A DNA stretch of 64,000 bases from Cellulosilyticum lentocellum DSM 5427 (GTDB taxonomy: Bacteria > Bacillota > Clostridia > Lachnospirales > Cellulosilyticaceae), in NCBI RefSeq assembly GCF_000178835.2, contig NC_015275.1, positions 2,501,001 to 2,565,000 on the forward strand, written 5' to 3'. Within the stretch, counting starts at the first letter, position 1, and every line of letters starts with the position of its first letter. A program made the translations under genes and the position numbers. Shown here piece after piece: positions 17,966 to 25,952 of the stretch. The notes beneath the pieces were generated by a model. That model made no database searches, was not told the origin of the DNA, and was given only the letters and a program-made list of their open reading frames with translations.

Positions 17966-18334
17966 CTAAAATGCCGCTTCTAAATGTGTTATGCTAGTTT
18001 CCAAGATTTCAATCACATCAAAGCGACTTGCTACTTCATAACCTATCTTTGTTCTTAAATAGTACATAGCCGTACGTAAGATGTGCTGTCTTTTCTTATA
18101 ATCAACTGCTTCTCTTGGATAACCATAATCTACTCTTTTTCTATATTTTACTTCTACAAATACAATATATTCATCATCCTTAGCAATGATGTCAATCTCA
18201 CCGAAACGACACCTATAGCTATGTTCCAAAATCGTATAATGCTTAGCTTCTAAATAAGCTATTGCTAATAGTTCATATTGTGTTCCTAGTAAACGCTTAT
18301 TACTTATGCCCTCTCGTTTTGGCGTAAAGCTCAT
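17966..18334 (-). CDS. yraN: UPF0102 endonuclease-fold protein YraN
   Basis: A small protein with the PD-(D/E)XK nuclease-like core: FGEIDIIAKDDEYIVFVEVKYR supplies E, D and the ExK pair. The biological role is not established. I chose the ATG at 18334, which has AGGTGAT in register inside the end of ylqH; a GTG three codons earlier overlaps that site. It overlaps ylqH by about 35 nt, so translation is probably coupled. The ylqG-ylqH-yraN order after rnhB is the Bacillus order. Confidence 0.82.
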   Translation of the reverse strand: MSFTPKREGISNKRLLGTQYELLAIAYLEAKHYTILEHSYRCRFGEIDIIAKDDEYIVFVEVKYRKRVDYGYPREAVDYKKRQHILRTAMYYLRTKIGYEVASRFDVIEILETSITHLEAAF

Positions 18335-18584
18335 CCATATCACCTACAAATACTAAGACTTTTGCTACAAGCTCATATAGTTCTGTTGGAATTTGTTCTC
18401 CTACTTGTAACTCTGCTAAGATTGTAGCCAACTTCTTGTCTTCATAAACAGGCACATGATGTTTTTTAGCTTCTTCCAGTATATTTTCTGCTACTTTTCC
18501 ACTTCCACTAGCAACAATAGTAGGTGCATTCATATCTTCTTGATAAGATAAGGCAACAGCTTTCATTCTTTGCTTCTTTTTCAT
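18300..18584 (-). CDS. ylqH: FlhB C-terminal-domain-like protein (YlqH type)
   Basis: A 94-residue protein resembling the cytoplasmic C-terminal domain of the flagellar export switch FlhB/EscU, without its membrane domain. The region equivalent to the FlhB autocleavage motif NPTH reads NAPT here, so self-cleavage is not expected. The later segments (VPVYEDKKLATILAEL and GEQIPTELYELVAKVL) match the FlhB core. AAGGAGG precedes the ATG. It follows ylqG by 10 nt. Function is unknown; such proteins may substitute for or modulate the FlhB domain. Confidence 0.8.
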   Translation of the reverse strand: MKKKQRMKAVALSYQEDMNAPTIVASGSGKVAENILEEAKKHHVPVYEDKKLATILAELQVGEQIPTELYELVAKVLVFVGDMDELYAKTRGHK

Positions 18585-18594
18585 TACGCCCTCC

Positions 18595-20055
18595 TTATGC
18601 TTTAAGGTCCATATGATAAAGTCCTGTATATATTTCTTCCTTAAGTCTATTATCCTTCAATAATTTAACTTGTAATTGATTTAAATGATATCCTGAACTA
18701 CCTAATTCTTCAGATAATTGTTCTAATGAAGACTCTATTTGCTCTTTCATTGTTTGAGTTTCAACTTTAAGTGTCATATTAACAGCATCTTTTATTTGCT
18801 CTATATGTACTTCTACTTTACGCAAAAAGGGCATATTGAGTGCCATTACAATATACATCCGTTCATCGCTATTGCCTTGCTTTTTCTTTGGTTTAAAAAA
18901 ATAAAGTTCACCCGTGCTTTCTTGATTATTAAAAACCATAGGAAAACAAAAGTACTGCGCTTCTATATTATACTTTTGAACAACTTGAAACATCTGATGT
19001 ACTTGTTGCAACTTTTCTTTTCTTTCTTCAGAAAGATCTAATTTACCTAAATGCTCTAGAATTGCTTCTACACGTTCACTTGTCCCTGTAATTTTTTCAC
19101 TTTCTTTTATATGGTTATTTATTTGTTTGATATCAACTTCAAGGTAACTTTTAAAAATGGCCTCTGCAAGTGTTTTTAGTACTTTTTCATAAAAAATTTC
19201 CGGCTGTCCCCTAAAATAGTCATTTACTTTCTGCTCCAATCGAAAATCTTCCATAGAAAGTGATGAAAACCAATCTTTTAAAATCACTTCAGCCGAGTGG
19301 GACTGTGCAGGTGAACCATCAACTAATCTATTTTCTTTTAAGGACCTACTTTCCTCATACTTTCCTGTCTGTTCATCAATCAAACTTGCTTTTATTGCTT
19401 TTTCTAATTGTTCTAGCGACAATGCATGACCAAAATCATGTACTACATTCTCGAGTTGGTTCATGTTTTTTATGCCCTCTAGTATACCTTTAAAGGCTTC
19501 AGTTATTCCCTTTATTCCCTCCGATTTTAAATATGAAAGGTGCTCTATATCTTTTAATACTAATGGCACTTCACTTGATTTTAAATTGACAAGCATTTCT
19601 GTTGGTAAATCATAAGTTTTATGTCCTTGAAAAATGGATAAAAGGCTTTCTTTATTCAAAGGTAATTGCTTCTCTATAAACTGTCCGATAATATTTTTCA
19701 TTTCTATTTGATTAGGTAATTTCAACTCACTCATAATTTTATCAATAAGTTGACCATTTGATAAAGTTTCAGGTATTTTAGGTTGTAATATAAGCTTTTG
19801 ATTTTCTTTACCCACTACCACAAAAGAAAGTAATTTGCCTATATCCACAGCATCTAATAGATTAACAGGCACGCTTATACCATTCCCCAATTTTAATACA
19901 GTACCATTCTCGGCTTCTATTAATGTCCCCTCAATATAATCTCCTGGTTGTAACTTTGCTAGTAAATGACTTATATCCCTACTAGTTGAAGAAGCTTCAT
20001 AACTAGCTGGCGTCGCTTCTGTTAACGGACTAAACCTTAAAGTTTCATTAATCAA
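18595..20055 (-). CDS. ylqG: Uncharacterised protein, YlqG position
   Basis: A 486-residue soluble, mostly helical protein with no signal peptide or membrane segment. I recognise no catalytic motif. A beta-rich stretch at about 35-95 (GDYIEGTLIEAENGTVLKLGN) suggests an OB-like fold. The C-terminal third (MVFNNQESTGELYFFKPKKK, then LNMPFLRKVEVHIEQIKD) recalls the C-terminal domain of flagellar hook-length proteins, a weak pattern-based link. It starts at TTG (20055) with GAGGGG 5 nt upstream and overlaps the end of rnhB by 4 nt. It is named for its position between rnhB and ylqH. Confidence 0.6.
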   Translation of the reverse strand: MINETLRFSPLTEATPASYEASSTSRDISHLLAKLQPGDYIEGTLIEAENGTVLKLGNGISVPVNLLDAVDIGKLLSFVVVGKENQKLILQPKIPETLSNGQLIDKIMSELKLPNQIEMKNIIGQFIEKQLPLNKESLLSIFQGHKTYDLPTEMLVNLKSSEVPLVLKDIEHLSYLKSEGIKGITEAFKGILEGIKNMNQLENVVHDFGHALSLEQLEKAIKASLIDEQTGKYEESRSLKENRLVDGSPAQSHSAEVILKDWFSSLSMEDFRLEQKVNDYFRGQPEIFYEKVLKTLAEAIFKSYLEVDIKQINNHIKESEKITGTSERVEAILEHLGKLDLSEERKEKLQQVHQMFQVVQKYNIEAQYFCFPMVFNNQESTGELYFFKPKKKQGNSDERMYIVMALNMPFLRKVEVHIEQIKDAVNMTLKVETQTMKEQIESSLEQLSEELGSSGYHLNQLQVKLLKDNRLKEEIYTGLYHMDLKA

Positions 20056-20822
20056 AATATCCCCTCATTCTTTAAAAATGATTTACGATGCAATGGTGTA
20101 ATACCATAATTTCGTATTGCTTCATAATGTTTTTGACTACCATAACCCTTATTATTTTCCCAGTCATACTTGTCATAGGTGTTGGCATAAGCTTTCATCA
20201 TTCGATCTCTTGTCACCTTTGCAATCACACTAGCAGCTGCTATACTAGCACTTTTGTCATCACCACCTATAATAGCTTCTTGTCTTATTTGAATCTTTGG
20301 AATCACTTTATCACCATCTACTAATACCCTATCATAGTCTATCTTAAGCTCACTTAAGGCATGTCTCATTGCTTCAAAAGTAGCTTGTAAGATGTTAATC
20401 TCATCAATGCGATCAGCATCTACGATTCCTATACCAATTCCTAAAGCATTGGACTGAATTTGATCATAGAGCTTCTCTCTTTTGGGTTCTGTTAATTTTT
20501 TTGAATCCTTTAATCCTACAAGATTTGTATCATAAGGTAAAATAACAGCAGCTGCCACTACTGGTCCTGCTAAAGGTCCTCTGCCAACTTCATCTATTCC
20601 TACAAGGATATACTGATTATCATGAAATATGCTATCAAATTCGCACTTAAGTTGCCATAAAGCTAGTTCATTTTCATAAGTCTGTATTTTTCTTTTATAT
20701 TTATCAATTAACTTAATAACGCCACTACGTGTATCTATTTCATATGCTTTTAATTCTTCTTTTAGCGCCTCTATACTTAGGTTATTTAATAATTGATCTA
20801 GTTCTTTTATATTCAAATTCAC
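20052..20822 (-). CDS. rnhB: Ribonuclease HII
   Basis: RNase HII nicks RNA-DNA hybrids and removes single ribonucleotides from DNA. After an N-terminal extension of about 70 residues, as in Bacillus RnhB, the catalytic fold begins with VGIDEVGRGPLAGP, holding D77 and E78. The further acidic residues lie in RVLVDGDK and in the KVTRDRMM helix. Start codon is uncertain: GTG at 20822, or TTG at 20816, which has better spacing to AGGTGGGG. It follows the third lepB by 5 nt and overlaps ylqG by 4. Confidence 0.93.
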   Translation of the reverse strand: MNLNIKELDQLLNNLSIEALKEELKAYEIDTRSGVIKLIDKYKRKIQTYENELALWQLKCEFDSIFHDNQYILVGIDEVGRGPLAGPVVAAAVILPYDTNLVGLKDSKKLTEPKREKLYDQIQSNALGIGIGIVDADRIDEINILQATFEAMRHALSELKIDYDRVLVDGDKVIPKIQIRQEAIIGGDDKSASIAAASVIAKVTRDRMMKAYANTYDKYDWENNKGYGSQKHYEAIRNYGITPLHRKSFLKNEGIF

Positions 20823-20827
20823 CCCAC

Positions 20828-21376
20828 CTATTCTACCACTCCTATGCGTTGTAAAGGAAAAATTCTAAACCCAGCTTTTGCAATAATTGCAGTCCTTGGA
20901 ATAGGACCAAATACTCTACTATCTTTACTATTAATTCGGTTATCTCCCATCATAAAATAATAGCCTGAGGGTACTTTATAAGGAAAGTCTATGACTGAAC
21001 CTGAATAAAGATATGTTTTAGTTGTTTCATCTAAATATCTAGATTCATCCATAGCCTTTCCATTAACATAAACCTCATTATTAATAATATCTATGATATC
21101 TCCTGGCAAGCCTATAACACGCTTAATCAAATGATCTTCTTCGTACGTAAATACAGCAATCTCTCCTCTTTCAGGATTTCTATAATAATAAGGAATACGA
21201 TTAACAATAAGATGATCTCCAGGATAAATGGTATGCATCATAGATTCTGTAGGAATTCTTGTATGACTTATAATAAAACTTGAAATTAATAGTGCAGTTA
21301 ATACAGCAAGCATAGGCTCTTTTATCATTTCTATTATTTTTCTTACTTTAGTGTAATACCTGTTCATCCTCTGCAC
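20828..21376 (-). CDS. lepB: Signal peptidase I (third tandem copy)
   Basis: A type I signal peptidase with one N-terminal membrane helix. It cleaves secretory signal peptides at the outer membrane face. The catalytic Ser is S45 (IPTESMMHTI) and the general-base Lys is K85 (LIKRVIGLPGD). The GDNR box appears as MMGDNRINSKDSR. It is 182 residues from a GTG start; an ATG three codons in (21367) is an alternative. It is one of three adjacent paralogues and the most divergent around the Ser (ESMMHT) and in its C-terminal half. Confidence 0.9.
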   Translation of the reverse strand: MQRMNRYYTKVRKIIEMIKEPMLAVLTALLISSFIISHTRIPTESMMHTIYPGDHLIVNRIPYYYRNPERGEIAVFTYEEDHLIKRVIGLPGDIIDIINNEVYVNGKAMDESRYLDETTKTYLYSGSVIDFPYKVPSGYYFMMGDNRINSKDSRVFGPIPRTAIIAKAGFRIFPLQRIGVVE

Positions 21377-21394
21377 ATCTCTTTCTTCTACTCT

Positions 21395-21937
21395 CTATTT
21401 AAGTAAACCTATTTGATTAAATGGATATATTTTTATCCATGCCTTACCATATATTTTATCTCTAGCAATTGCTCCTAAATAACGGCAATCTTGACTCTGC
21501 GCCCGGTTATCTCCCATTAAGAAATAATGATCTTCTTGTACAGTATAAGGAAATGTTACATGGTCAGATCCAGGATAAGGTTCCGAACTCATTCCTGCTG
21601 CTAAATAGGCTGATTCATCTATTGCTTCATCATTGACATAAACCTGTCCTTCTCTAATATCAATTATATCACCTGGTAAACCTATAACACGCTTTACCCA
21701 ACTTTCTTCCCCTTGTTTAAATACAACGATTTCTCCCACCTCAGGATTACGATAATAATAGGGTACCATGGTAGTTAGAATATGATCTTGCTCATTAATG
21801 GTACTAACCATAGAAGGAGTTGGAATCTTATTATGGCTTACAATAAATGATGTAAACAATAAAGCAACTAATACAACTAAAACCAACTCTTTTATAAACT
21901 CTACACATCCTTTGATGCTATATAATACTTTACTCAT
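21395..21937 (-). CDS. lepB: Signal peptidase I (second tandem copy)
   Basis: A 180-residue type I signal peptidase with one N-terminal membrane helix (about 18-34), catalytic S42 (IPTPSMVSTI) and K82 (WVKRVIGLPGD). It has the MGDNRAQSQDCR box, in which a Cys replaces the more usual Ser. AAAGGATG precedes the ATG by about 7 nt. Its neighbours on both sides are paralogues, separated by 18 and 37 nt, so the three genes arose by tandem duplication and are probably co-transcribed from the rbgA promoter. Confidence 0.92.
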   Translation of the reverse strand: MSKVLYSIKGCVEFIKELVLVVLVALLFTSFIVSHNKIPTPSMVSTINEQDHILTTMVPYYYRNPEVGEIVVFKQGEESWVKRVIGLPGDIIDIREGQVYVNDEAIDESAYLAAGMSSEPYPGSDHVTFPYTVQEDHYFLMGDNRAQSQDCRYLGAIARDKIYGKAWIKIYPFNQIGLLK

Positions 21938-21974
21938 CTTTTCACATCCTTTTCGCTATGTATTCTTTTAAGAT

Positions 21975-22520
21975 TTATTTCATAGGTCCTATCTGATTAA
22001 ATGGATAAATACGAAAAATAGGTGTTCCCACTATTTCATCTCTTGAAACAGCACCTATATATCTAGAATCTTTACTATCCATCCTATTATCACCCATTAA
22101 AAAATAATGATCCTCTGGAACCTTATACGGAAACTCTACAGGTTCATCCCATGGCGAATTAGGTGTAGAAATTCCTGTATTTTTTAAATAAGTCTGTTCA
22201 TCATAGAATATATCATTAATGTAAACATCACCTTCACGTATATCGATTATATCTCCTGGCATACCTACCACACGTTTCACCCACATTTTATCTTCTTGAT
22301 GAAAAACTACAATTTCACCTCTATTAGGATTTCTATAATAAAAGGGGATAGGTGAAACTAATATGCGATCATTAATATTCAATGTGCTAATCATAGAACC
22401 AGATGGAATCTTATTTTGACTCAATATAAAGCTAAAGAACAATAAGCAAATTAAAACTACAATAGCTATTTCTTTTATCATTTCTATAATTGTCTTTAAT
22501 CTAAATCCCCCATCATGCAT
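21975..22520 (-). CDS. lepB: Signal peptidase I (first tandem copy)
   Basis: A 181-residue type I signal peptidase: membrane helix at about 16-33, S42 (IPSGSMISTL), K82 (WVKRVVGMPGD) and MGDNRMDSKDSR. The ribosome site (AGAAGTGAT) is weaker than for most neighbours, and the start could be a few codons later. The protein is closest to the second copy: both have WVKRV and end in YPFNQIG. All three copies keep both catalytic residues, so all are likely active, perhaps with different substrates or timing. Confidence 0.92.
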   Translation of the reverse strand: MHDGGFRLKTIIEMIKEIAIVVLICLLFFSFILSQNKIPSGSMISTLNINDRILVSPIPFYYRNPNRGEIVVFHQEDKMWVKRVVGMPGDIIDIREGDVYINDIFYDEQTYLKNTGISTPNSPWDEPVEFPYKVPEDHYFLMGDNRMDSKDSRYIGAVSRDEIVGTPIFRIYPFNQIGPMK

Positions 22521-22535
22521 CTTATCACTTCTTTT

Positions 22536-23390
22536 CTACTCTTTATCTTTCCTAGGCACTTCTACTGTTACACGTCCCCATTTACCACTACGAAATTCAT
22601 CAATAATGGTTTGGGCTGTACGCAATTCATCTAACTCCCCACCCGCTATTATCAAACCTCTTTTTAAACCAATAGCCTTAAAAGCTTCATAAGCCTCTAC
22701 TGGTAAATTCATCTTATAGCGCTGTTCAATCTGTGCTTTAAACAATGTACTTCCTTCTTCAAGTAAATGAATAGCTAGCTGTCTATTATCTAAAATATTA
22801 TCATTGATAGAACCAATATACGCTAAATGACGTGCCACCATTTGGTCTTCAAACTTAGGCCACAAAATACCTGGCATATCTAAAAGTTCAAAGCCTTTCT
22901 TAATTTTAACCCATTGTTTACCACGCGTAACTCCTGGCTTATCACCTGTCTTAGCTGTCCCTTTGCCAACTAAAGAGTTAATAAATGTAGATTTACCAAC
23001 ATTAGGAATTCCTACAATCATGGCACGTATAGGACGATAAATCCTTCCTCTCGCACGATCACGCTCTATTTTTTCCTTTAATAAATCTTCTGCAATTTTA
23101 GTTACTTCCTTAATACCTTTTCCCGTAGTCGCAATAATAGGTACCACTTTCACATTATGTGCACTATACCATTTGATCCATTCTTTTGTAATTGATTCAT
23201 CTGCTAAATCTGCTTTGTTTAAAATAATAATACGCATTTTATTTTGTGCAAGCTTATCAATATCTGGATTTTTTGTACTATAAGGTGCTCTTGCATCTAA
23301 AAGTTCAATAACAATATCAACAAGCTTAATATTTTCTTCTATTAATCTTTTTGTTTTGGTCATATGACCTGGATACCACTGTATATTCAT
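22536..23390 (-). CDS. rbgA: Ribosome biogenesis GTPase RbgA (YlqF)
   Basis: RbgA is a circularly permuted GTPase needed for late 50S assembly. The permuted order is visible: the G4 motif NKAD comes first (ILNKADLAD), then G1 GIPNVGKST, then G3 DMPG. The N-terminus NIQWYPGHMTK is the family signature. I chose the ATG at 23390 (284 residues), with AAAGGTGAT 7 nt upstream; an in-frame GTG at 23402 lies inside that site. It is the first gene of a long operon with its own promoter after the rplS terminator. Confidence 0.95.
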   Translation of the reverse strand: MNIQWYPGHMTKTKRLIEENIKLVDIVIELLDARAPYSTKNPDIDKLAQNKMRIIILNKADLADESITKEWIKWYSAHNVKVVPIIATTGKGIKEVTKIAEDLLKEKIERDRARGRIYRPIRAMIVGIPNVGKSTFINSLVGKGTAKTGDKPGVTRGKQWVKIKKGFELLDMPGILWPKFEDQMVARHLAYIGSINDNILDNRQLAIHLLEEGSTLFKAQIEQRYKMNLPVEAYEAFKAIGLKRGLIIAGGELDELRTAQTIIDEFRSGKWGRVTVEVPRKDKE

Positions 23391-23435
23391 TCTGTCTATC
23401 ACCTTTATGAAATCTATTTTATCTTTACTAGTTTT

Positions 23436-23464
23436 ATTATAGAGATGTTAATCTTGCTTCTCAA
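23436..23464 (-). promoter_or_regulatory. Sigma-A promoter of the rbgA-lepB-rnhB operon
   Basis: On the minus strand a -35 TTGAGA (23459-23464), a 17-bp spacer and a perfect -10 TATAAT (23436-23441) lie about 45 nt before the rbgA start, between the rplS terminator and rbgA. Confidence 0.75.
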
Positions 23465-23499
23465 TATATTTTTACAATAAATATATTTTTAGACTTATA

Positions 23500-23540
23500 A
23501 ATAATAAAAAAAGGACTATAAAAGTCCTTTTTTTATTATT
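23500..23540 (-). terminator. Intrinsic terminator of rplS
   Basis: A perfect 18-bp inverted repeat (23500-23517 and 23523-23540) with loop ATAAA contains GGACT/AGTCC flanked by seven A and seven T. It overlaps the rplS stop codon at 23536-23538. Confidence 0.92.
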
Positions 23541-23883
23541 TGATTAATTCTTTAACTTTAGCGTTTTTACCAACACGTTCACGTAAGTAGTTAAGTTTAG
23601 CTCTTCTAACTTTACCTAAACGAACAACTTCAATTTTTTCAATGTTTGGTGAATGAAGTGCCCAAGTTTTTTCAACTCCTACACCGTAAGACATTCTTCT
23701 AACTGTGAATGTTTCACGAACACCACCATTTTGTCTTTTTAATACGATACCTTCGAACATTTGGATACGTTCTCTTTGACCTTCTTTGATTTTAGCATAT
23801 ACACGAATTGTGTCACCTACGTTAAATGAAGGTACTTCTGCTTTAAGTTGAGCGTTTTCAATTTCTCTAATAATTGGGTTCAT
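23536..23883 (-). CDS. rplS: 50S ribosomal protein L19
   Basis: L19 sits at the interface of the ribosomal subunits. The 115-residue protein starts at ATG 23883 ([12 protein letters not shown]) with GGAG about 8 nt upstream; longer in-frame readings back into trmD lack support. Typical L19 segments are [32 protein letters not shown] and [17 protein letters not shown]. It is the last gene of the ylxM-ffh-rpsP-khpA-rimM-trmD-rplS run and ends in a strong terminator. A structured leader precedes it. Confidence 0.97.
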   Translation of the reverse strand: MNPIIREIENAQLKAEVPSFNVGDTIRVYAKIKEGQRERIQMFEGIVLKRQNGGVRETFTVRRMSYGVGVEKTWALHSPNIEKIEVVRLGKVRRAKLNYLRERVGKNAKVKELIK

Positions 23884-23899
23884 ATTTAATTCTCCTTTT

Positions 23900-23950
23900 T
23901 TCTCAGATGTTCTTAACAAGATCTTTGACAGCGGACCATCCGTAATAACA
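23900..23950 (-). ncRNA. Candidate L19 leader structure
   Basis: Between trmD and rplS the minus strand can form two short hairpins, CGGA-TGG-TCCG and AGAT..GTT-AAG-AAC..ATCT, just before the rplS ribosome site. The position fits the L19 leader family of low-GC Gram-positives, thought to mediate autoregulation. The family match is from memory. Confidence 0.45.
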
Positions 23951-23957
23951 CTACACA

Positions 23958-24719
23958 TTATAACATGTCTTGATTTTCATTGCAAACCTTTTTTGCATAA
24001 GCTTCAATAAAAGTTCGTTCCTTATGGGTTAATTTAGCTGTTTCTAGTAATTCAGGACGTTTTTTATAAGTATTAATAAGAGACTCTTGTCTACGATGCT
24101 CTGCAATCTTTTGGTGATTTCCTGACAATAATACAGGGGGTACTTCTTTTCCTCTAAAAACAGCAGGACGTGTATAATGATAATATTCTAAAAGTCCATC
24201 ACTAAAAGACTCTTCCTCAAAAGATTCTTGTTTACCTAAAACACCAGGTAATAATCTTATGATGCTATCTGCTATCATAACAGCAGGCAACTCTCCTCCA
24301 GTTAAAACAAAGTCACCAATAGAAATTTCATCTGTAACAATCTCATCAATAACACGTTGATCTATTCCTTCATAATGTCCACATAAAATAACAATATTTT
24401 CTTCTTTTGAAAATTCTTCGGCCAGTTGCTGATTCCATACTTTCCCATGTGGTGTCATATAAAGAATGCGCATTGACTTCCCTTCTGCTTTACTACGAAT
24501 ATGTTCATAACAATCATACACTGGCTGAGCCATCATAAGCATACCCGCACCACCACCATAAGGATAGTCATCCACTTGATGATGTTTGTTATTAGCAAAA
24601 TCTCTTATATCTACTGCTTCTAGTTCAACTAATCCACTTTTTCTTGCTCTGCCCATAATACTATAATCAAATAAGGTATTAATGGTTTCTTTAAACAGGG
24701 TCATAACTGTTATTCGCAT
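23958..24719 (-). CDS. trmD: tRNA (guanine-N1)-methyltransferase TrmD
   Basis: TrmD methylates G37 of tRNAs that have G36, preventing frameshifts. It is a SPOUT (knotted) methyltransferase of 253 residues. Conserved segments are [26 protein letters not shown] and the SAM-binding [18 protein letters not shown]. The C-terminal helical domain includes [20 protein letters not shown]. It overlaps the end of rimM by 10 nt. The rimM-trmD-rplS order is nearly universal. Confidence 0.97.
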   Translation of the reverse strand: MRITVMTLFKETINTLFDYSIMGRARKSGLVELEAVDIRDFANNKHHQVDDYPYGGGAGMLMMAQPVYDCYEHIRSKAEGKSMRILYMTPHGKVWNQQLAEEFSKEENIVILCGHYEGIDQRVIDEIVTDEISIGDFVLTGGELPAVMIADSIIRLLPGVLGKQESFEEESFSDGLLEYYHYTRPAVFRGKEVPPVLLSGNHQKIAEHRRQESLINTYKKRPELLETAKLTHKERTFIEAYAKKVCNENQDML

Positions 24720-25231
24720 AATTCTTCAAGTCCTTCTAAAAGTGTCACATGCATTTTATTTTGTTTAACATCAACAGATTTGATTACTTGTTTGATTGCT
24801 GGAAGCAACAAATCCTTGGCTCTATCTTCTTTTCTAACAGCATAAACATCATTACTTCCTGTGTAAATCACATCTACAATTTCTCCTAAATAGCGTTCTT
24901 CATCATAAGTATACACTTGCATACCATATAAATCTGCGATGTAATATTCATCTTCTTCCAGAGGTAAACTATCCTTACGATCTATTTTTAATAAAGCGCC
25001 CTTAAAGAGTTCCGCTGTTGTCATATCATCTATACCTTTTAATTTAAGAAGAACCATTCCTTTATGATAACGTACACTTTGAATTTCATATGATTCAAGT
25101 TTTTTTCTTTCTACATAAATTTCTTTTAATTGTTCAAAACGAGTAGGATCATCAGTACTAGGCATTACTTTTAACTCACCCTTAACCCCATGTGTATTTA
25201 CTATTTTTCCTACAATAAACATTTCATTCAT
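24710..25231 (-). CDS. rimM: 16S rRNA processing protein RimM
   Basis: RimM assists maturation of the 30S head, binding S19. The N-terminal RimM barrel (VGKIVNTHGVKGELKVMP, then LKGIDDMTTAELFKG) is followed by a PRC-barrel domain (EYYIADLYGMQVYT, then GEIVDVIYTGSNDVYAV and LLLPAIKQVIKSVD). I chose the ATG at 25231, with GAGG 9 nt upstream; an ATG three codons earlier abuts that site. The 173-residue product has the normal length. It overlaps trmD. Confidence 0.94.
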   Translation of the reverse strand: MNEMFIVGKIVNTHGVKGELKVMPSTDDPTRFEQLKEIYVERKKLESYEIQSVRYHKGMVLLKLKGIDDMTTAELFKGALLKIDRKDSLPLEEDEYYIADLYGMQVYTYDEERYLGEIVDVIYTGSNDVYAVRKEDRAKDLLLPAIKQVIKSVDVKQNKMHVTLLEGLEELCE

Positions 25232-25263
25232 TTTATTCATCCTCTACTTTCATCATTTATAAA

Positions 25264-25301
25264 TTTTCATAAATGATAGGTTAATCAATAACTTATGAAA
25301 A
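25264..25301. repeat. Inverted repeat between khpA and rimM
   Basis: TTTTCATAA (25264-25272) and TTATGAAAA (25293-25301) form a 9-bp AT-rich repeat in the 190-bp gap between khpA and rimM. It has no T-run characteristic of a terminator. Its role is unknown. Confidence 0.35.
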
Positions 25302-25390
25302 CTCACAAACGTCTTATTCCTAGTATAGCCATAAATTATTTATCTTATATGACATCATTATTAAACAAATTTATTCTTCAACTTTTGGAT

Positions 25391-25421
25391 AGATAAATAG
25401 GCTAGGGATATACCCTAACCT
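25391..25421 (-). terminator. Hairpin at the end of khpA, possible weak terminator
   Basis: AGGCTAGGG (25399-25407) and CCCTAACCT (25413-25421) pair with G-T wobbles. On the minus strand they are followed by ATTTATC, a poor T-run. It overlaps the khpA stop codon. It may cause partial termination before rimM-trmD-rplS. Confidence 0.5.
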
Positions 25422-25650
25422 ATTCTAAAATATCCACTACAACTTTTTTAGATGATTGAGCTGTAGTTGCTTTAATTATTGTTCGAATTGACTTAGCAAT
25501 TCTTCCTTGTTTGCCAATTACTTTTCCCATGTCCTCAGGGGCCACCTTTAGTTGTAAGATAATTTTGTCCTCTTCCTCTACTTGAGACACAGAAACTTGC
25601 TCTTTATTGTCTACTAATTCTGTAGCAATCATACGTAATAAATCTTCCAT
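25420..25650 (-). CDS. khpA: KH-domain RNA-binding protein KhpA
   Basis: A 76-residue single-KH protein. The KH loop GKQG lies in MGKVIGKQGRIAKSIRTI. Homologues (KhpA/YlqC) pair with KhpB and influence cell size and RNA binding in Gram-positives. It lies between rpsP and rimM, the standard place in Firmicutes. The start at 25650 is preceded by AAGGGGG. Confidence 0.93.
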   Translation of the reverse strand: MEDLLRMIATELVDNKEQVSVSQVEEEDKIILQLKVAPEDMGKVIGKQGRIAKSIRTIIKATTAQSSKKVVVDILE

Positions 25651-25674
25651 AAGACTTGCCCCCTTAGAAAAGTA

Positions 25675-25917
25675 TTATTGAATACCAGCTTTTTTAAGTA
25701 AATCTTTTACTGTATCTGTTGGTTGAGCACCAGTTGAAAGCCACTTTTCAGCTGCTTCTTTATTAATGTTTAACTCATTTGGTTCTTGACATGGATTGAA
25801 GTATCCAATCTCTTCGATAAATCTACCATCTCTTGGAGAACGAGAATCAGCTACAACGATTCTGTAAAAAGGAGCTTTCTTTTGTCCCATTCTTTTTAAA
25901 CGAATTTTTACTGCCAT
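25675..25917 (-). CDS. rpsP: 30S ribosomal protein S16
   Basis: S16 binds 16S rRNA early in 30S assembly. The 80-residue sequence begins [20 protein letters not shown], the family signature, and continues [21 protein letters not shown]. It is preceded by AGGTG and follows ffh by 35 nt. It is part of the SRP/ribosome operon. Confidence 0.98.
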   Translation of the reverse strand: MAVKIRLKRMGQKKAPFYRIVVADSRSPRDGRFIEEIGYFNPCQEPNELNINKEAAEKWLSTGAQPTDTVKDLLKKAGIQ

Positions 25918-25952
25918 AATATTTTCACCTCTTAAATTATTTTAAAATTTAT

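Noticed and set aside
23884-23958. N-terminal extension of rplS back into trmD
   Set aside because: The ATG at 23883 has a good ribosome site and matches all known L19 starts; the interval looks like a structured leader instead.
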